A stretch of DNA of 64,000 nt from Loripinus fragilis. Taxonomy: Eukaryota > Mollusca > Bivalvia > Lucinida > Lucinidae. Each line of letters starts with the position of its first letter. The stretch's first letter is position 1. The stretch is taken from the NCBI GenBank assembly GCA_964019695.1, contig OZ026516.1:101928368-101992367 (forward strand), given 5' to 3'. Under the pieces are notes generated by a model. The model did no database searches. It was not told the DNA's origin and was given only the letters and a program-made list of their open reading frames with translations. A program made the translations under genes and the position numbers. This document shows, one piece after another, positions 9,725 through 20,545 of the stretch.

Positions 9725-9782
9725 TCAATCCAGGAAAGCCTGACATGATTGATAAATTGTTGACTGGGGTGTAAAGAACATG
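9725..9782 (+). mobile_element. SINE family 2, 3' tail remnant
   Basis: The sequence cctgacatgattgataaatt then gttgactggggtgtaaagaa matches the conserved 3' region (cgacatgactgaaaaattgt) of the SINEs at 36615 and 45584. The tRNA-like head is missing. Confidence 0.6.
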
Positions 9783-9885
9783 GGAGGAAGTTTTCAGGAT
9801 TATTCCTGAATTCAGGATTTGAGGCTGACTTTCCATAGAAAGTCAGCCTCAAAATACTGAATTAGGGAGATCCAAGAGCAGATCA
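9783..9885. repeat. Palindromic element D (GAGGCTGACTTTC), copy 1
   Basis: The core gaggctgactttc-catagaaagtcagcctc is a perfect hairpin at about 9821-9850. It sits between ttttcaggattattcctgaa and tactgaattagggaga. The same arrangement occurs at 44838-44932. Confidence 0.75.
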
Positions 9886-10224
9886 GATGATCTGTCCTTA
9901 TCCGCTACTTGGGTGATTATAATAGTTTCTCTGATTTATATTTGGTCTATCTAAAGACAATTGACCATATAAACTTCAAATTGTGAATATTTAGTTGGCA
10001 TGATTGAAGTTTAGAAAGTTCAGGATTTTTTAAACCATGAAAGAATCAAACTAAGCAAATAGAAAAGCTAACATTGAAAGAGCTGATCAGATACTGTAAA
10101 CTGTCATTTTAACAGGTTGTTATGAGCTAGTTGGTAGTTGCTTCAACTAATTATATGACCGAATACCCTGAATTCTGCTCTGCGGCCAGGTTTAGTGGTT
10201 TGCAGTTGAGAATAACTGGCAGCC

Positions 10225-10392
10225 AGAGTAGAGGCAGCTCAGTAACCATATTTAATGGTACTCAGTAATTTTAATGTGTTAATTAGCTGGTGAGAACCAT
10301 TGATGTAACCATTGATGTAACCGTATTTAATGGTACTCTGTCATTTTAATTGGTTAATTAGCTGGTGAAAACCATTGGTGTAACCATATTTA
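10225..10392 (+). repeat. 63-bp tandem array, left part
   Basis: About 2.7 units of gtaaccatatttaatggtac tctgtcattttaattggtta attagctggtgaaaaccatt gat. The array stops at about 10392 and resumes at 11051 after an insertion. Confidence 0.8.
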
Positions 10393-11050
10393 TTTTATCT
10401 CAAGCAGTGAATTCAATGCATATCAAATGTGAGAAAAATTGGTATTTTTCTACAGTGAAAAAATATCGTATTTTTCACTAGTGACTGATACAATTTATAT
10501 TTTCACTGTAGAATAGAATAGAACTGTAGCAAAACAAGGCTTTCTTGGCAATTTTGTGACTGGGCTTTTCTAACATAAGGTTTTAAGTGAAGTATATTTG
10601 TCAAAAATAACGCTACGCATGTTGTGACGTCAACATCAAACATAATGACGTCACTGTTTGACCTGGCGTAGCGCCAGTTTGCACGTGACGCCTACCATAA
10701 GGCACACTCAATAGACTTTCTTTAAATGCTGATTTCTTGCGTTTCATTCGTTAAAATAAGATTCTAAGCCATTTTCTAGGTGCAAACTATGTTTACACCC
10801 AATGTTATACCCAATAAACACACTGCAAAAGTCAAATCGAACGAGAAACGACCAAGTAAAAAGTAAGGTTGTGATTTCTGTATTTCCGTAGAGTATAAAA
10901 TAAAAAGAAAATTTACTTTTTTTCGGCAAATACCAAATATATTTCATCTCCTGCAGTGAAAATATCAGCTACGCACTCGTGAAAAATACTGATTTTTTCA
11001 CCGCACTCGATGAAATATATTTGGTATTCACCTCAAAAAAGTAAATATCC
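10393..11050. mobile_element. ~660-bp insertion splitting the 63-bp array
   Basis: The inserted sequence contains several foldback pieces (ataccaaatatatttcatc near 10930 and its inverse gatgaaatatatttggtat near 11010; tttttctacagtgaaaaa and its partial inverse). It holds two perfect TGACGTCA octamers. No transposase ORF is present. The exact ends were not resolved. Confidence 0.5.
10625..10653. promoter_or_regulatory. Pair of CRE octamers (TGACGTCA x2)
   Basis: Perfect palindromic TGACGTCA sites are at 10625-10632 and 10646-10653, 21 bp apart, which is two helical turns. This octamer is the consensus CREB/ATF site. Whether it is active is unknown, as it lies within repeat DNA. Confidence 0.4.
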
Positions 11051-11290
11051 TCTATTTAATAGTACTCTGTCATTTTAATTGGTTAACTAGCTGGTGAAAA
11101 CCATTGGTGTAACCATATTTAATGGTACTCTGTCATTTTAATGGGTTAATTAGCTGGTGAAAACCATTGATGTAACCATATTTAATGGTTCTCTGTCATT
11201 TTAAGCTTGTGAGAACAATTCCTTTTAAATAGCCATATTTAATGACATTCAATAATTTTATTTTTAATGGATTGAATAGCTGGCAATAGT
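11051..11290 (+). repeat. 63-bp tandem array, right part
   Basis: About 3.5 further units in the same orientation as 10225-10392; the period of 63 is seen from gtaacc at 11109 to 11172. The last units are degenerate (ataatttta, agctggcaatagtc). Confidence 0.8.
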
Positions 11291-11844
11291 CAATTCTGTT
11301 GCCAGAGTGGGCTCATTTTGCCAGCAAATTATTTTCTGTTCTTTTATCTGTTTTGCAGTTAGTAACTTTGATAAAATCCATTATTCCACAGCCTATATAT
11401 GGTTATGTAGACCCACAAAAGCTGGAAGGTAGACAGAAGTTATCCTGAAAATCTTTATAACTATTCTGAGACGAAACAGGTAGCTGCACGAGATAATGTG
11501 GCAGAGTTGGCGCCAAGGTGTTGCAATTGGCCGTGAGCCACCACGGAGCAATAGTGGTTGTCATTTTGCCATTGGTCGGCAGTATTGGAGCTGACATAGC
11601 ATAATCAAATCAATAGCCATGAAACCTTATTATGAGAAAATGTCTTTTCAGATTTGCAGTCAACTTGGTCTCTGTCTCAAGTCCTTGGTTGAAAGGGTCA
11701 GGGTTAGCATTAAACTTTTCTTGTCCACTCCAGATGTAGTTTCATTAAACTTTACACAGATCTAAAGCATCGTCAAACAACGCACAGACCACAAGTACCA
11801 TAGCTCTAGTTTACCTAGGACTGCTCTTTTCTGGAATTTAACTC

Positions 11845-12695
11845 TTTATGTCCCCCCCCCCCCCCCCTCAAAGAAGTGGGTAAACATTGAAAGGAATGAT
11901 TAAATTTTCATGACCTTGACTTTATTTTCAAGGTCACCAGGGTCATATAAGTCTGTGAAATCTTCAAACATTTGTCAGTACTCTATCTTCTGAAAAAAAA
12001 AATCAGATTTTGGTGACAGTGACCTAATTTTCAAGATCACCAGGGTTATAACCCAATTAAAAAACCTAGTCAACACTATCTTCTGATCCAATTGCCATAT
12101 TGCAAAAAAACTGACTGGCATGTATACATCATTGAGAGAACCTTAAGAAATGACTAGATTTTGGTGACCTTGTTGTAATTTTCAAGGTCACCAGGGTCAT
12201 ACAACTCGTGAAAAAGCATTGTCTGCACTCTATCTTCTGAACCAATGGCCAGATTTAGACCAAACTGTCACAGATACATCATTGGGGGACCTTTAGAAAT
12301 TATTAGATTTTTGCTTTGACCTTGACCTGATTTTCAAGGTCACCAGTCTCCTTTAAGTACAATAACTCTTTTAAAAGCCTTGTCTGCACTCTATTGTCTG
12401 AACCAATGGCCAGATTTAGACCAAGGTGGCACAGATACATCATGATCAGAAGGACCTTAATAGATGATTAGATTTTCATGACCATGGCCTGATTTTAAAG
12501 GTCATCAGGCTCTCATTACTCTGTTAAAAACCTTGTTTGGCTCTGTTTTCTGAACCAATGGCCATATTTTGACCAAACTGGCACAGAAACGTTGGATGGA
12601 CCTTAATATTAATATAGATGATTATAGATTTTGGTGACCATGATCTACGTTCAAGGCCACAAGGGTCATATAACTCAGGGACACATGTTTTCTTC
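11845..12695 (+). mobile_element. Pearl-like tandem core, ~155-bp units
   Basis: After tatgt and a C-run, about five units carry the phrase tgaccttgacctgattttca then aggtcaccagggtcat, then ctatcttctgaaccaatggc and cagatttagaccaaactggc. Spacing between successive gtcaccaggg phrases is about 102, 152, 151, 160 and 160 bp. The recurring TGACCTTGACCT block is also found in the GGTGAGCT family. Clear termini are missing, so it is probably a decayed element. Confidence 0.6.
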
Positions 12696-12748
12696 TGAAA
12701 TCTACATCTAGTTGCCTACTTGTGTGGTCTGGTCTGCTGATAACCTTT

Positions 12749-12808
12749 GTAAACAGTTTGGACCCAAATCGGCCGGACAAAACACTGATCTGGATCCAAA
12801 CTGTTTGA
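12749..12808. repeat. Short palindromic element
   Basis: Outer arms gtaaacagtttggacccaaa and tctggatccaaactgtttga, core ggccggacaaaacactga decayed. The left flank tctgctgataacctttg is the usual one. Confidence 0.7.
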
Positions 12809-13174
12809 CACTGATGGTATTTCTGAATGAATTTTTTGAAAAAGTTGATTTTGAAAAAATAACAACAGAAAACATCCTAATTTACCCTGTAGGCAAAGAG
12901 TTAATATCTTGTATTTTTATGGAACACTTACTATTGTTGTTATAGTAATCATCCACTTCTTGTTCTTGGCCAGTTTCCACTCTGAGCTATATAAACTCTA
13001 GTAATAGGTTATTAGAATAACATAATTGTTCCAGATTGCTGTTATTGGTCTGTATAAGTTTCCTTCTTGTTCTCAGATGTATCTGAGCTTGGAAGTCTGT
13101 TTCTTTGAATCTGAATGCACTTTATACTGTGATAATACCAACATTGACAACTGAACTGTATAACTGTCTCCCTT

Positions 13175-14330
13175 TTTTCGCTGATAACTCTGGATGGGGA
13201 AGCTCAACTGTGTATGAGCCTTATTCTCTGATACTTTTGGACTTGGCAGCTCAACTGTGAGGGCTTTATTCCCTAATAATTCTGGACTTGGCAGCTCAAC
13301 TCTGTGTGAGCCTAATTCTCTGATACTTCTGTACTATGCTGCTCAACCGTGTGAGCCTTATTCTCTGATACTTCTGGATTTGGCAGCTCATCAGTGTGTG
13401 AGCCTTATTCTCTATTAATTCTGGACTGTGTATGAACCATATTCTCTGATACTTCTGGACTTGGTAGCTCAACTCAGTGTGACCCTTTCGACCGTGTGAG
13501 AGCCTTATTCTCTGATCATTCTGGACTTGGCAGCTCAACTGTGTAAGCCTTATTCTCTGATCATTCTGGACTTGGCATATCAACTGTGTAAGCCTTATTC
13601 TCTGATCATTCTGGACTTGGCATCTCAACTGTGTAAGCCTTATTCTCTGATCATTCTGGACTTGGCAGCTCAACTGTGTAAGCCTTATTCTCTGATCATT
13701 CTGGACTTGGCAGCTCAACTGTGTAAGCCTTATTCTCTGATAATTCTGGACTTGGCAGCTCAACTGTGTTAGCCCTATTCTCTGATAATTGTGGACTAGG
13801 TACGTAGTTCAACTGTGAGAGCCTTTTATATTCTCTAATAATTATGGACATGGTAGCTCCACTGTACGTGCCATATTTACTGATACTTCTGGACTAGGGA
13901 GCTTTACTGTGAGAGCCTTATTCTCTGATCATTCTGGACTTGGTAGCTCAACTGTGTAAGTCTTATTCTCTAATCATTCTGGACTTGGCAGCTCAACTGT
14001 GTAAGTAAGCCTTATTCTCTGATCATTTTGGACTTGGCAGCTCAACTGTGTAAGTCTTATTTCCTAATAATTCTGGACTTGGCAGCTGAATCTTGTTAGC
14101 ACTATTCTCTGATACTTCTGGACCTGGCAGCCTTATTCGCTTATAAATCTGGTATTGGCAGCTCAACTGTATGAGCATTTCTGTCAGTTTTATTCTCTTT
14201 TAAGTTTTAACATTGACTTGTTAGCCATATAATATTCTCTGATAATTCTGAACTTGGCAATTCAGCTCTGTGAGCCTAAATCGCTGATATTTCGAACTTG
14301 CCAGCTCAACTAGGCAGGTCTTTGTCTTTG
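13175..14330. repeat. 45-bp minisatellite, about 24 units
   Basis: The unit is ctgtgtaagccttattctct gatcattctggacttggcag ctcaa (45 bp, 15 codons, so it stays open in frames on both strands). Units at 13540-13760 are nearly identical; the flanks (13180-13500 and 13790-14330) are diverged and of uneven length. It has the usual pattern of a homogenised centre and decayed edges. Open frames on both strands are artefacts. Confidence 0.92.
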
Positions 14331-14609
14331 TTAACAGTTAGAAACCTAATTCCGAAAGTAGAGCATTGAACTTGAACTGGTACAAACTAGGTTTTATTCC
14401 CAGCCAGGGTGTGGGAACATTTCCAGATATACTGTATACTTGTTACAGCTTTCATGTTGCAAGTTTTTTTTCCAAGTGGCTAACATTCATGGTGACATCA
14501 TTATTACAACACTTAAAATCTTTGCATCCCGGAAAATTGTTCATGATTTTTCGTCCTCTGATTTGTTTCGGGGGTAAAATCAATGTTTTCAAAAAAATTC
14601 TCAAAGTGT

Positions 14610-14674
14610 CAAATAGTTTGGTTCCAGATCAGGCCTAACATTTTGTTGGGCCTGATCTGGTTCCAAACTGTTTG
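14610..14674. repeat. Short palindromic element, core CCTAACATTTTGTTGGG
   Basis: caaatagtttggttccagat and atctggttccaaactgtttg enclose caggcctaacattttgttgg gcctg. The wider flank ttgcatcccggaaaatt ... attcagcagacag matches the flanks of the copies at 37253 and 41365. Confidence 0.8.
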
Positions 14675-14988
14675 TAAAGGTATTGATTCAGCAGACAGCG
14701 CTAGCATGTAAAGAGTTAACAGATGAAGAGTGGTTTTAAGACATCATTATTTGTAAGGGCTCTTACCAAGTCATTATTGGTACAAATTGCACCTGTCATG
14801 AACATGGAATTCTCTCAGAATCCATCATAGCACTGGATAAGATTGATATCCAGATATATCTTTTTTGTTTGGTAGAAAACATTTTTAAAGTACGGTAAAT
14901 TTCTAAAATTTGGAACACTTTTCTCTTTCTGTTCTCAAATAAAATGTTGGTTATTAGGGCTGGAATTCGCAAAATGCTTGTCAGAATG

Positions 14989-15054
14989 GCAAACAGGGAA
15001 GACCCTGATCATACTGCTTCTCCAGAAGCAGTCTGATCTGGGTCTGTCCTGTTT
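14989..15054. repeat. Short palindromic element, core ACTGCTTCT/AGAAGCAGT
   Basis: Outer arms ggcaaacagggaagaccctg and ctgggtctgtcctgttta; inner hairpin actgcttct-cc-agaagcagt. The outer arms are shared with other loci, while the core is shared only with 40996. Confidence 0.8.
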
Positions 15055-15216
15055 ATCTACAGTCTAGGCCTTTTTGGCAGGCAACTAGTGTTTGAAATTT
15101 AAGAACATTTACCGTGCTCCTAGAAAGAATGACAGCAAATCAGGCCTGACCACTAGAGACACATATTATTTGCTATGTTAAAGACCCCCACCCCCTTAGA
15201 TAATAACGTTGGATAT

Positions 15217-15366
15217 TTGTTGATTTTCTGTTTTATCAACTAAAGCATATATTGTGGGTGCTCAAAAGAACCATCTCAATGAGATGGTTCTTTTGAGCAC
15301 TCAAAATATATGTCTAAACTGATGGATAAAGCATATGTTTTAACTGATGGATAAGAAAACAATAAG
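15217..15366. mobile_element. MITE family C, copy 2 (partial)
   Basis: Core hairpin ctcaaaagaaccatctca / tgagatggttcttttgag with arms agcatatattgtgggtg and actcaaaatatatgt. A short internal repeat of gatggataaagcatatgttt follows. The terminal aggccttta is not preserved. Confidence 0.7.
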
Positions 15367-16094
15367 TTTATGCTACAATGAATAGGTTGCAAAATTAAGA
15401 CTAAAGAAACCTTAAGGCCAGAGTTTGACTCAAGTCTTGATGGCTCCAGTGAGTAGTACACCATAGCTTTCTAGAACTACAGATCATTCTGTGTGGAAAT
15501 CAAGCCTGGATGGCTGGAAGTTCCATTGTATAGTAGATTTCTCAGCTAAGGTGAAACATTCATCAAAGCAACTTGAGAATCTATTCTGCAACATTGTAAA
15601 AACAGAATTACACAATAAACTTCAAACAATGTATTATTGCCTATTACCACTGCAGAGCACATAAAAACAATAGACCTCACAAGGAACAAAGAGACTCACC
15701 TATCCACCAAAATATACAAACATTCTCTTAACCCATAAGGCGCCACCTAAAAATTGGAGCCATACCACATTTACAAGTTTTTCACTATTTTTTTAAAAAA
15801 ATAATAAGACCAGCTATTTTATGTAAATCAACTGGAAGCACATGTAATACAGCAAAGGAGCCTTAGGATATTGGTGTGTGGTTGGGGCCAGGGAGGGGGT
15901 GGCAAATTCAGAATCTTCGATCTAGATCCTGATTTACTCGGTTTTTAGTTCTCTGACAGGGGCTTCGTGTTCCATGACAGTTTATAAGTTGAAATTGAAT
16001 ACTCAGCTTGCACATCCAAGCATTAGATGTCTTATGTATATCAGAATATATGTATCAGCTGGGTGAACATTTTTGCTTATCATACTCTAGCTTG

Positions 16095-16253
16095 ACTCGA
16101 GATTGAGGGGTTGCCGGTTCGTGCCTCGCCAGAGGCACTGCATTGTGTGAGCAATTAAGACACTTATCCTCTGCTTAGTGCTGGTTCAACCCAGGAAGAG
16201 CTGTCACGACATGACTGAAAAAATGTAGACATTAAGAATAAAAAAAAAAAAAA
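16095..16253 (+). mobile_element. SINE family 2, head partly degraded
   Basis: Contains the B-box-like gttgccggttcgtgcctc, gcactgcattgtgtgagcaa, tgctggttcaacccaggaag, tgtcacgacatgactgaaaa and a tail of (A)n. The A-box half is worn (ctcgagattgagggg). Confidence 0.75.
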
Positions 16254-16590
16254 CTAATCATATTCTGTGTACCCTCAATCAGTGTGAATAATTCAATTCT
16301 TCCATAACCACATTTCTCAGGAGAATTGTCCTCACCTGGTGCTGCCACTAGAGCAGTTTTTCTGTGCCCCAATACAGGTGATTATTCTAGCAGCTGCATT
16401 TACTATTTCTGTACTAGTTGACAGCTGTAGTAGGGAAAAATAAATGATAGTTTGACATTCTATCAAGTTTGGCTGCTAAGCTGGCTCCTGAAACAAGTTT
16501 AGCTTTTCCAAAAATATAAATCTGTTGAAAAATTACCAAAATGCAGAATAGTTAGCATTTGTCATGCTGAACTTAAGGTATACTCTTTTG

Positions 16591-16660
16591 AAAACAGTGT
16601 AGATCAAGATAAGCTATCAGCTGGCTTCTGCAGAAGCCAGCTGATCAGGATCAACGCTGG
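16591..16660. repeat. Short palindromic element, core CTGGCTTC/GAAGCCAG
   Basis: aaaacagtgtagatcaagat and tgatcaggatcaacgctg enclose tatcagctggcttctgcaga agccagctga. It overlaps the next MITE fragment. Confidence 0.75.
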
Positions 16661-16765
16661 AAAGAGCATTCTGCAATACTTACTTAACCTGCATTAAGCG
16701 ATAATTGGTCTTGAAAACCAATTTTCGGTCTTTTTGAGAGTGGCCGTTTTACTGTATGCTACTTA
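16655..16765. mobile_element. MITE family E (GAGTGGCCGTTTTA end), half copy
   Basis: agcattctgcaatacttact then aacctgcattaagcgataat tggtcttgaaaacc and gagagtggccgttttactgt match the right half of the copies at 38820 and 53370. The left half is absent. Confidence 0.75.
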
Positions 16766-16984
16766 AGTAGCAGAATCAGCAGTAGGGAGACAATGTATCT
16801 CTTCAAAAGAAATTATTTGTTTCCATGCTAGAGATTCGAACCTGTGGCCAGATTTCTAGTCTGGTGCCTACAGGGCTAATTGGCACTTCTATGAATGTAG
16901 GAAAAAACTTTCATCATTTTTTCATGGTATTTTTTTTCTCACAAAAGAGGGCTTTCTTTCATTTCTATTGTTGAATGAAACCCT

Positions 16985-17452
16985 CATAGAAAATGTCTCT
17001 GAAATTACCAGTGGTATACCAGTGAAAGTCGGCGGTAAAATTTGGTGGTATTGCCAGCGGGTAAAACAGTGGATTTCACTGGTATGATTTTGATTTGATT
17101 TTGATTCTTTAAGTCCGGTCAACAATCTTTCAGTTATAAAGGAACGGGTCTTCCTGGGTTGAACCAGTACTAAGCTAGGATTAATGTTCTTGCTCAAGGA
17201 CACAACACAGTAACACCTGTGTCTGTGGCTCGAACCCGCAGCCCCTCGGTCTGGAGTCAAGCACTCTACCAATGAGCCACTGCACTCCCTAGGATTTCAG
17301 TGGTAAAACAGTGGTAATAGTCAATGATTTCCATTATTATACGAGTGGATAATAGTGGTAATACCAACAAATTTTACCGCTGATTTCCACTGGTATTCCA
17401 CTGGTAAACCGTATACCACTGATATTCCCATCTAGACATTTTCTATAACAAA
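16985..17452. mobile_element. Foldback element split by a SINE in its loop
   Basis: The left arm (atagaaaatgtctctgaaat then taccagtggtataccagtg) and right arm (ccactggtaaaccgtatacc then actgatattcccatctagac attttctat) are inverted. Further inner matches are ggcggtaaaatttggtggta and taccaacaaattttaccgct. The arms are about 90-130 nt. The SINE at 17085-17288 sits near the centre. Confidence 0.75.
17085..17288 (-). mobile_element. tRNA-derived SINE family 2, near full length
   Basis: Reverse-complemented it begins ggagtgcagtggctcattgg tagagtgcttgactc (A-box region), has the B box gctgcgggttcgagcc, then gttgtgtccttgagcaagaa, tggttcaacccaggaagacc, tgttgaccggacttaaagaa and a (TCAAAA)n tail. It is the best-preserved family 2 head in the window. 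The usual cgacatgac block is altered. Confidence 0.85.
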
Positions 17453-17739
17453 TATGGCCTTCACCTCTAAGCACTCATAGATAAACATTTGATAATGGTC
17501 TTTAACATTCCTATCTGATAGAAAATGAAATTGAACATTATGCTTTATCATTAGAATGTTTAGTTACCATGGTGCACTATATTGACAGATGGAATCTCTT
17601 ATCAAAAAGATTGGGGAAAGCCCTTGATGTAATGGAAGATTTTGCAAAACTAAATGGTTGGGAAAAATGATCAGATAAACAAGAGTATGTATGTTTGTAG
17701 ATGCTAATTGATGATTAGAGGGCTCAGATTTATTTATTT

Positions 17740-18232
17740 TTATGCCCCAAAGGAAGGAGGCATAAAGTAATCACACTGTCTGTACATCTGAGTGTCTGTC
17801 CATCCGTTCGTTATGGTGTCTGGAGCACATCTTCCTCTTGGTAGAAATCCCAAATTTGGTCTGTGGATGCATCTTTGGGCCATGGAGTGTAGCATACTGT
17901 TTCTGGGACTTTGTGACCTTGACCTCTGCTCTCAATTCTAGAAAAATCATGTCTGAAACATATCTCCTATATTATTTGAGGTAGGAATCCTAAATTTGGT
18001 GTGTGGATACCTTTTTAGGCTGCAGAGTGTCCCATACTATTTCAGGGTCACTGTGACCTTGACTTCTGGCCTCAGTACAGCATCGTGTCTACAGCATATC
18101 TCCTATATTATTTGAGGTAGGAGGAATCCCAAATTTGGTATGTGGATACTTGTGACCTTAACCTCTGGCCTCAGTTCTAGAAAAAAATTGTGTCCTAAGC
18201 ATGTTCTTTGGAGGCATTTGTGACATTGTGAC
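17740..18232 (+). mobile_element. Pearl-like element, TATGCC-hairpin family, partial
   Basis: Starts with the terminal hairpin tttatgccccaaaggaagga ggcataaa, then tgtctgtccatccgttcgt, then about three ~130-bp core units (aatcccaaatttggt.tgtgga, tgtgaccttgacctctg.cct, catatctcctatattatttg). The right terminus was not found. Confidence 0.65.
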
Positions 18233-18252
18233 ACCTTTCATGTTGTACCAAA

Positions 18253-18463
18253 TGAGCCAGTGCATGAGATTTCCAACAATGTGGTATGTGCGACCTGCAA
18301 AGCCTCAGATCAGCCTTTGCTAGGCGCTTGAGTATTCTATGATTGTTAAGCTACTGACTGAACACCATTTTGAGTTTCTAAGCTTAAAAGGAGGCTGCAG
18401 AGGCTCGTCCGAGTCTACACTTGTCAAAATGTCAAATTGTTTGAAATCTCATGTCGCGGCTCA
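18253..18463. mobile_element. MITE family F (TGAGCCGYGACATGAGATT), copy 1
   Basis: Left tgagccagtgcatgagattt then ccaacaatgtggtatgtgcg; right ttgtcaaaatgtcaaattgt, ttgaaatctcatgtcgcggc tca. Ends are inverted repeats of about 30 bp. Inside is gcttgagtattctatgattg ttaagctactg. Confidence 0.85.
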
Positions 18464-18879
18464 TTAATATTATTCTGTGAGTTCACTTTGAGGCAATTCC
18501 AGTGAATACCAACAAGAACAGTTTTTTTTTCTTCTTATAATTTCGGTTGAATCCTTTTTCACATTCTGATTAAAAATAATTAAAAAAATTTTTTTTTGAA
18601 GACAAGTAATGTCTTTCTAAAAGTAAAACAGATTTATGCTCCCCATTCCCATGACCAAAGGTTTAAGTTTTCTTTTTTATTAAGGATGCTGGCAAAGTGC
18701 CCTGAGAAGGCATATGGTTGCAGTAAAATTTTAAAGTTCAGACATGCAGTAAAACTAAACAGAAAAAAGAACACAAAGGTAATATGTGTTTTGGGTGATG
18801 TGAATTGACTTCTGTATCAAATGTTTGGGAAAATGTACACATTGGAGTAGTGGGGAATCTTATAGGGAAAAATGTAGTT

Positions 18880-18926
18880 TGTTTTTGAGATCAGGCCCAA
18901 CGTTCTCTGGATCCAAACCGTTTGAC
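18880..18926. repeat. Short palindromic element, partial
   Basis: gagatcaggcccaacgttct ctggatccaaaccgtttgac: the left arm is mostly lost. The right flank attctttgaaaaag is as in other copies. Confidence 0.5.
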
Positions 18927-19038
18927 ACTCTGAAAGAATTCTTTGAAAAAGTATTTCAGATGACAACAAAATTCATCAAAAGTAATTCTATGTTGAGCTA
19001 CTAAATCCAATTAGATGTATCATATATACCACAGGAAC

Positions 19039-19208
19039 TAAGTTTAGAGTGTGTATCGAAAAACTGATTTTCTTATTTCTCAACCAAAACATAAGTTGTG
19101 GGTACTCAATGAGACGGTTCTTTTGAGCACCCAAAACATATGTTAAAACTGATGGGTAAGAAAATATTTACAATTTTACACTCAAAATTTTTGTTTATCT
19201 GCAAACCT
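19039..19208. mobile_element. MITE family C, copy 3, core half-deleted
   Basis: Has ttgtgggtactcaatgagac ggttcttttgagcaccc: the left arm of the core hairpin (aaaagaaccgtct) is missing, leaving a single arm. Outer sequences (tttagagtgtgtatcgaaa; tttatctgcaaacct) are preserved. Confidence 0.8.
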
Positions 19209-19269
19209 GTGTACAATATTTGGCCTGATAAACACACTGTGGGTGTAACTTTTCAAAATTCTTTTTTTT

Positions 19270-19324
19270 AAAACAGTGTAGACCAAGATCAGCTGGCCAA
19301 CTGATCAGGATCCACACTATTTTT
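19270..19324. repeat. Short palindromic element, core CAGCTGGCCAACTG
   Basis: aaacagtgtagaccaagatc and tgatcaggatccacactat with a shortened centre. Confidence 0.65.
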
Positions 19325-19349
19325 AATCCACATGTCATGAATCAATATT

Positions 19350-19566
19350 TGAGCATGAGATTTCTATCAATTTAACATTTTGACAAGTGTAGACTGGGAC
19401 AAGCCTCTGCAGCCTCCTTTGTAGCTTAGAGACTCCAAATGGTGTTCAGTCAGTAGCTTAACAATCATAGAATACTCAAGAGACTAGCAAAGGCTCTGAT
19501 TAGAGGCTGATCTGAGGCTTTGCTGGTTGCACATAACACATTGTTGGAAATCTCATGCGCTGGCTC
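19350..19566. mobile_element. MITE family F, copy 2 (opposite orientation to copy 1)
   Basis: Left tgagcatgagatttctatca, cattttgacaagtgtagact; right acattgttggaaatctcatg then cgctggctcat. The internal cctttgtagcttagagactc is the inverse of copy 1's gagtttctaagcttaaaagg, showing the flip. Confidence 0.8.
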
Positions 19567-20298
19567 ATTTAATAGTAAAATTGCAACATCGGACCGGCTA
19601 GGAATCAAATTTGTAGTACAATTCTCAGCTCAAAAAGAATTATGTGTGCTAAAAAGAGCATGTGCGGGCTTTATGAATCAAAAACAGTGCTTTTTTTGTA
19701 ACCTTGTACAACATGTACCTACCATTTACGTTAAAACATTTTGAGAACTTTTCTCTTATTTCTACAGCTAGAACTGGGGGCTAGGACTTTTGCGCACAAA
19801 TTGCTAAAGTCAGAAGAGCAAACAGTGGAAGCCCACTTGTCAGGCAACTTAAGCAGTCAAAAGGTTAGAACTTTCTCCCTCCCCAAACATGTGACAGATA
19901 GGGGTTGGACTTTAAGAAAGTCTTCTAATGGCAGAGAGCCCACGCTCTTGGAAGAGTAACTTGAAAAATGGCCTGATGCAAAAATCTGTTTAATATGTGT
20001 CAGATTTATCAGTTGAGATGATGTCATAACTGCATAGATTGGTTTGGCAACTGCAACCATAATGATTTCTGCAGTATTTATTATGCAAAAACTTGTAAAG
20101 ATGGTAGGTTATTTGAATCACAGAAAAAAGGGTCCTCTGAGCATAAACTAAGATAGTCATGCAGCATCTGCATCGGGTGAGTCATTGAGTTTACTATCAC
20201 GTTCTTTCTTCCCAATGTAAGCGCAAAATAAAGGCACTCATGGATATATATAGTGACCTAGACCCTCAAGGTTGAACTTTCCCAAAAAGTGACAATAT

Positions 20299-20457
20299 TT
20301 GAGCCGTGACATGAGATTTCCATACGCCCAGTCTGATCAGAGTCTTTGCTAGTCGCTTGAATATTCTATGAGTGTTAAGCTACTGAGGCTGCACAGGCTC
20401 GCCTGAGTCTACACTTGTCAAAATGCCGCATTGTTGGAAATCACATGTCGTGGCTCA
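20299..20457. mobile_element. MITE family F, copy 3, internally deleted
   Basis: tgagccgtgacatgagattt ... tgttggaaatcacatgtcgt ggctca. Lacks the caatgtggtatgtgcga and gaacacca blocks of copy 1, so it is about 50 bp shorter. Confidence 0.85.
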
Positions 20458-20462
20458 TTTTG

Positions 20463-20545
20463 CTGATTTCTCAATGAAAGCATTTGTTGTGGTGCTCTTT
20501 TAGCGCTTTCAATTAGTACCCACAGCATATGTATCTATTCTGGTA
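20463..20545. repeat. Diverged hairpin related to MITE family C
   Basis: ttctcaatgaaagcatttgt then tgtggtgctcttttagcgct and gtacccacagcatatg resemble the arms of family C with a substituted core. Similar low-similarity cases occur near 22800 and 50865. Confidence 0.4.

Noticed and set aside
10625..10653. A promoter for a nested gene
   Set aside because: Two CRE octamers alone, without a TATA or initiator context or a downstream ORF, do not support a promoter call; listed as possible binding sites only.
13175..14330. Regular repeats that look like a CRISPR array
   Set aside because: The unit is directly tandem with no unique spacers, period 45, in a eukaryotic intron. It is a minisatellite. 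The same applies to 23930-25530, 28471-29031, 49213-50480 and 63424-64000.
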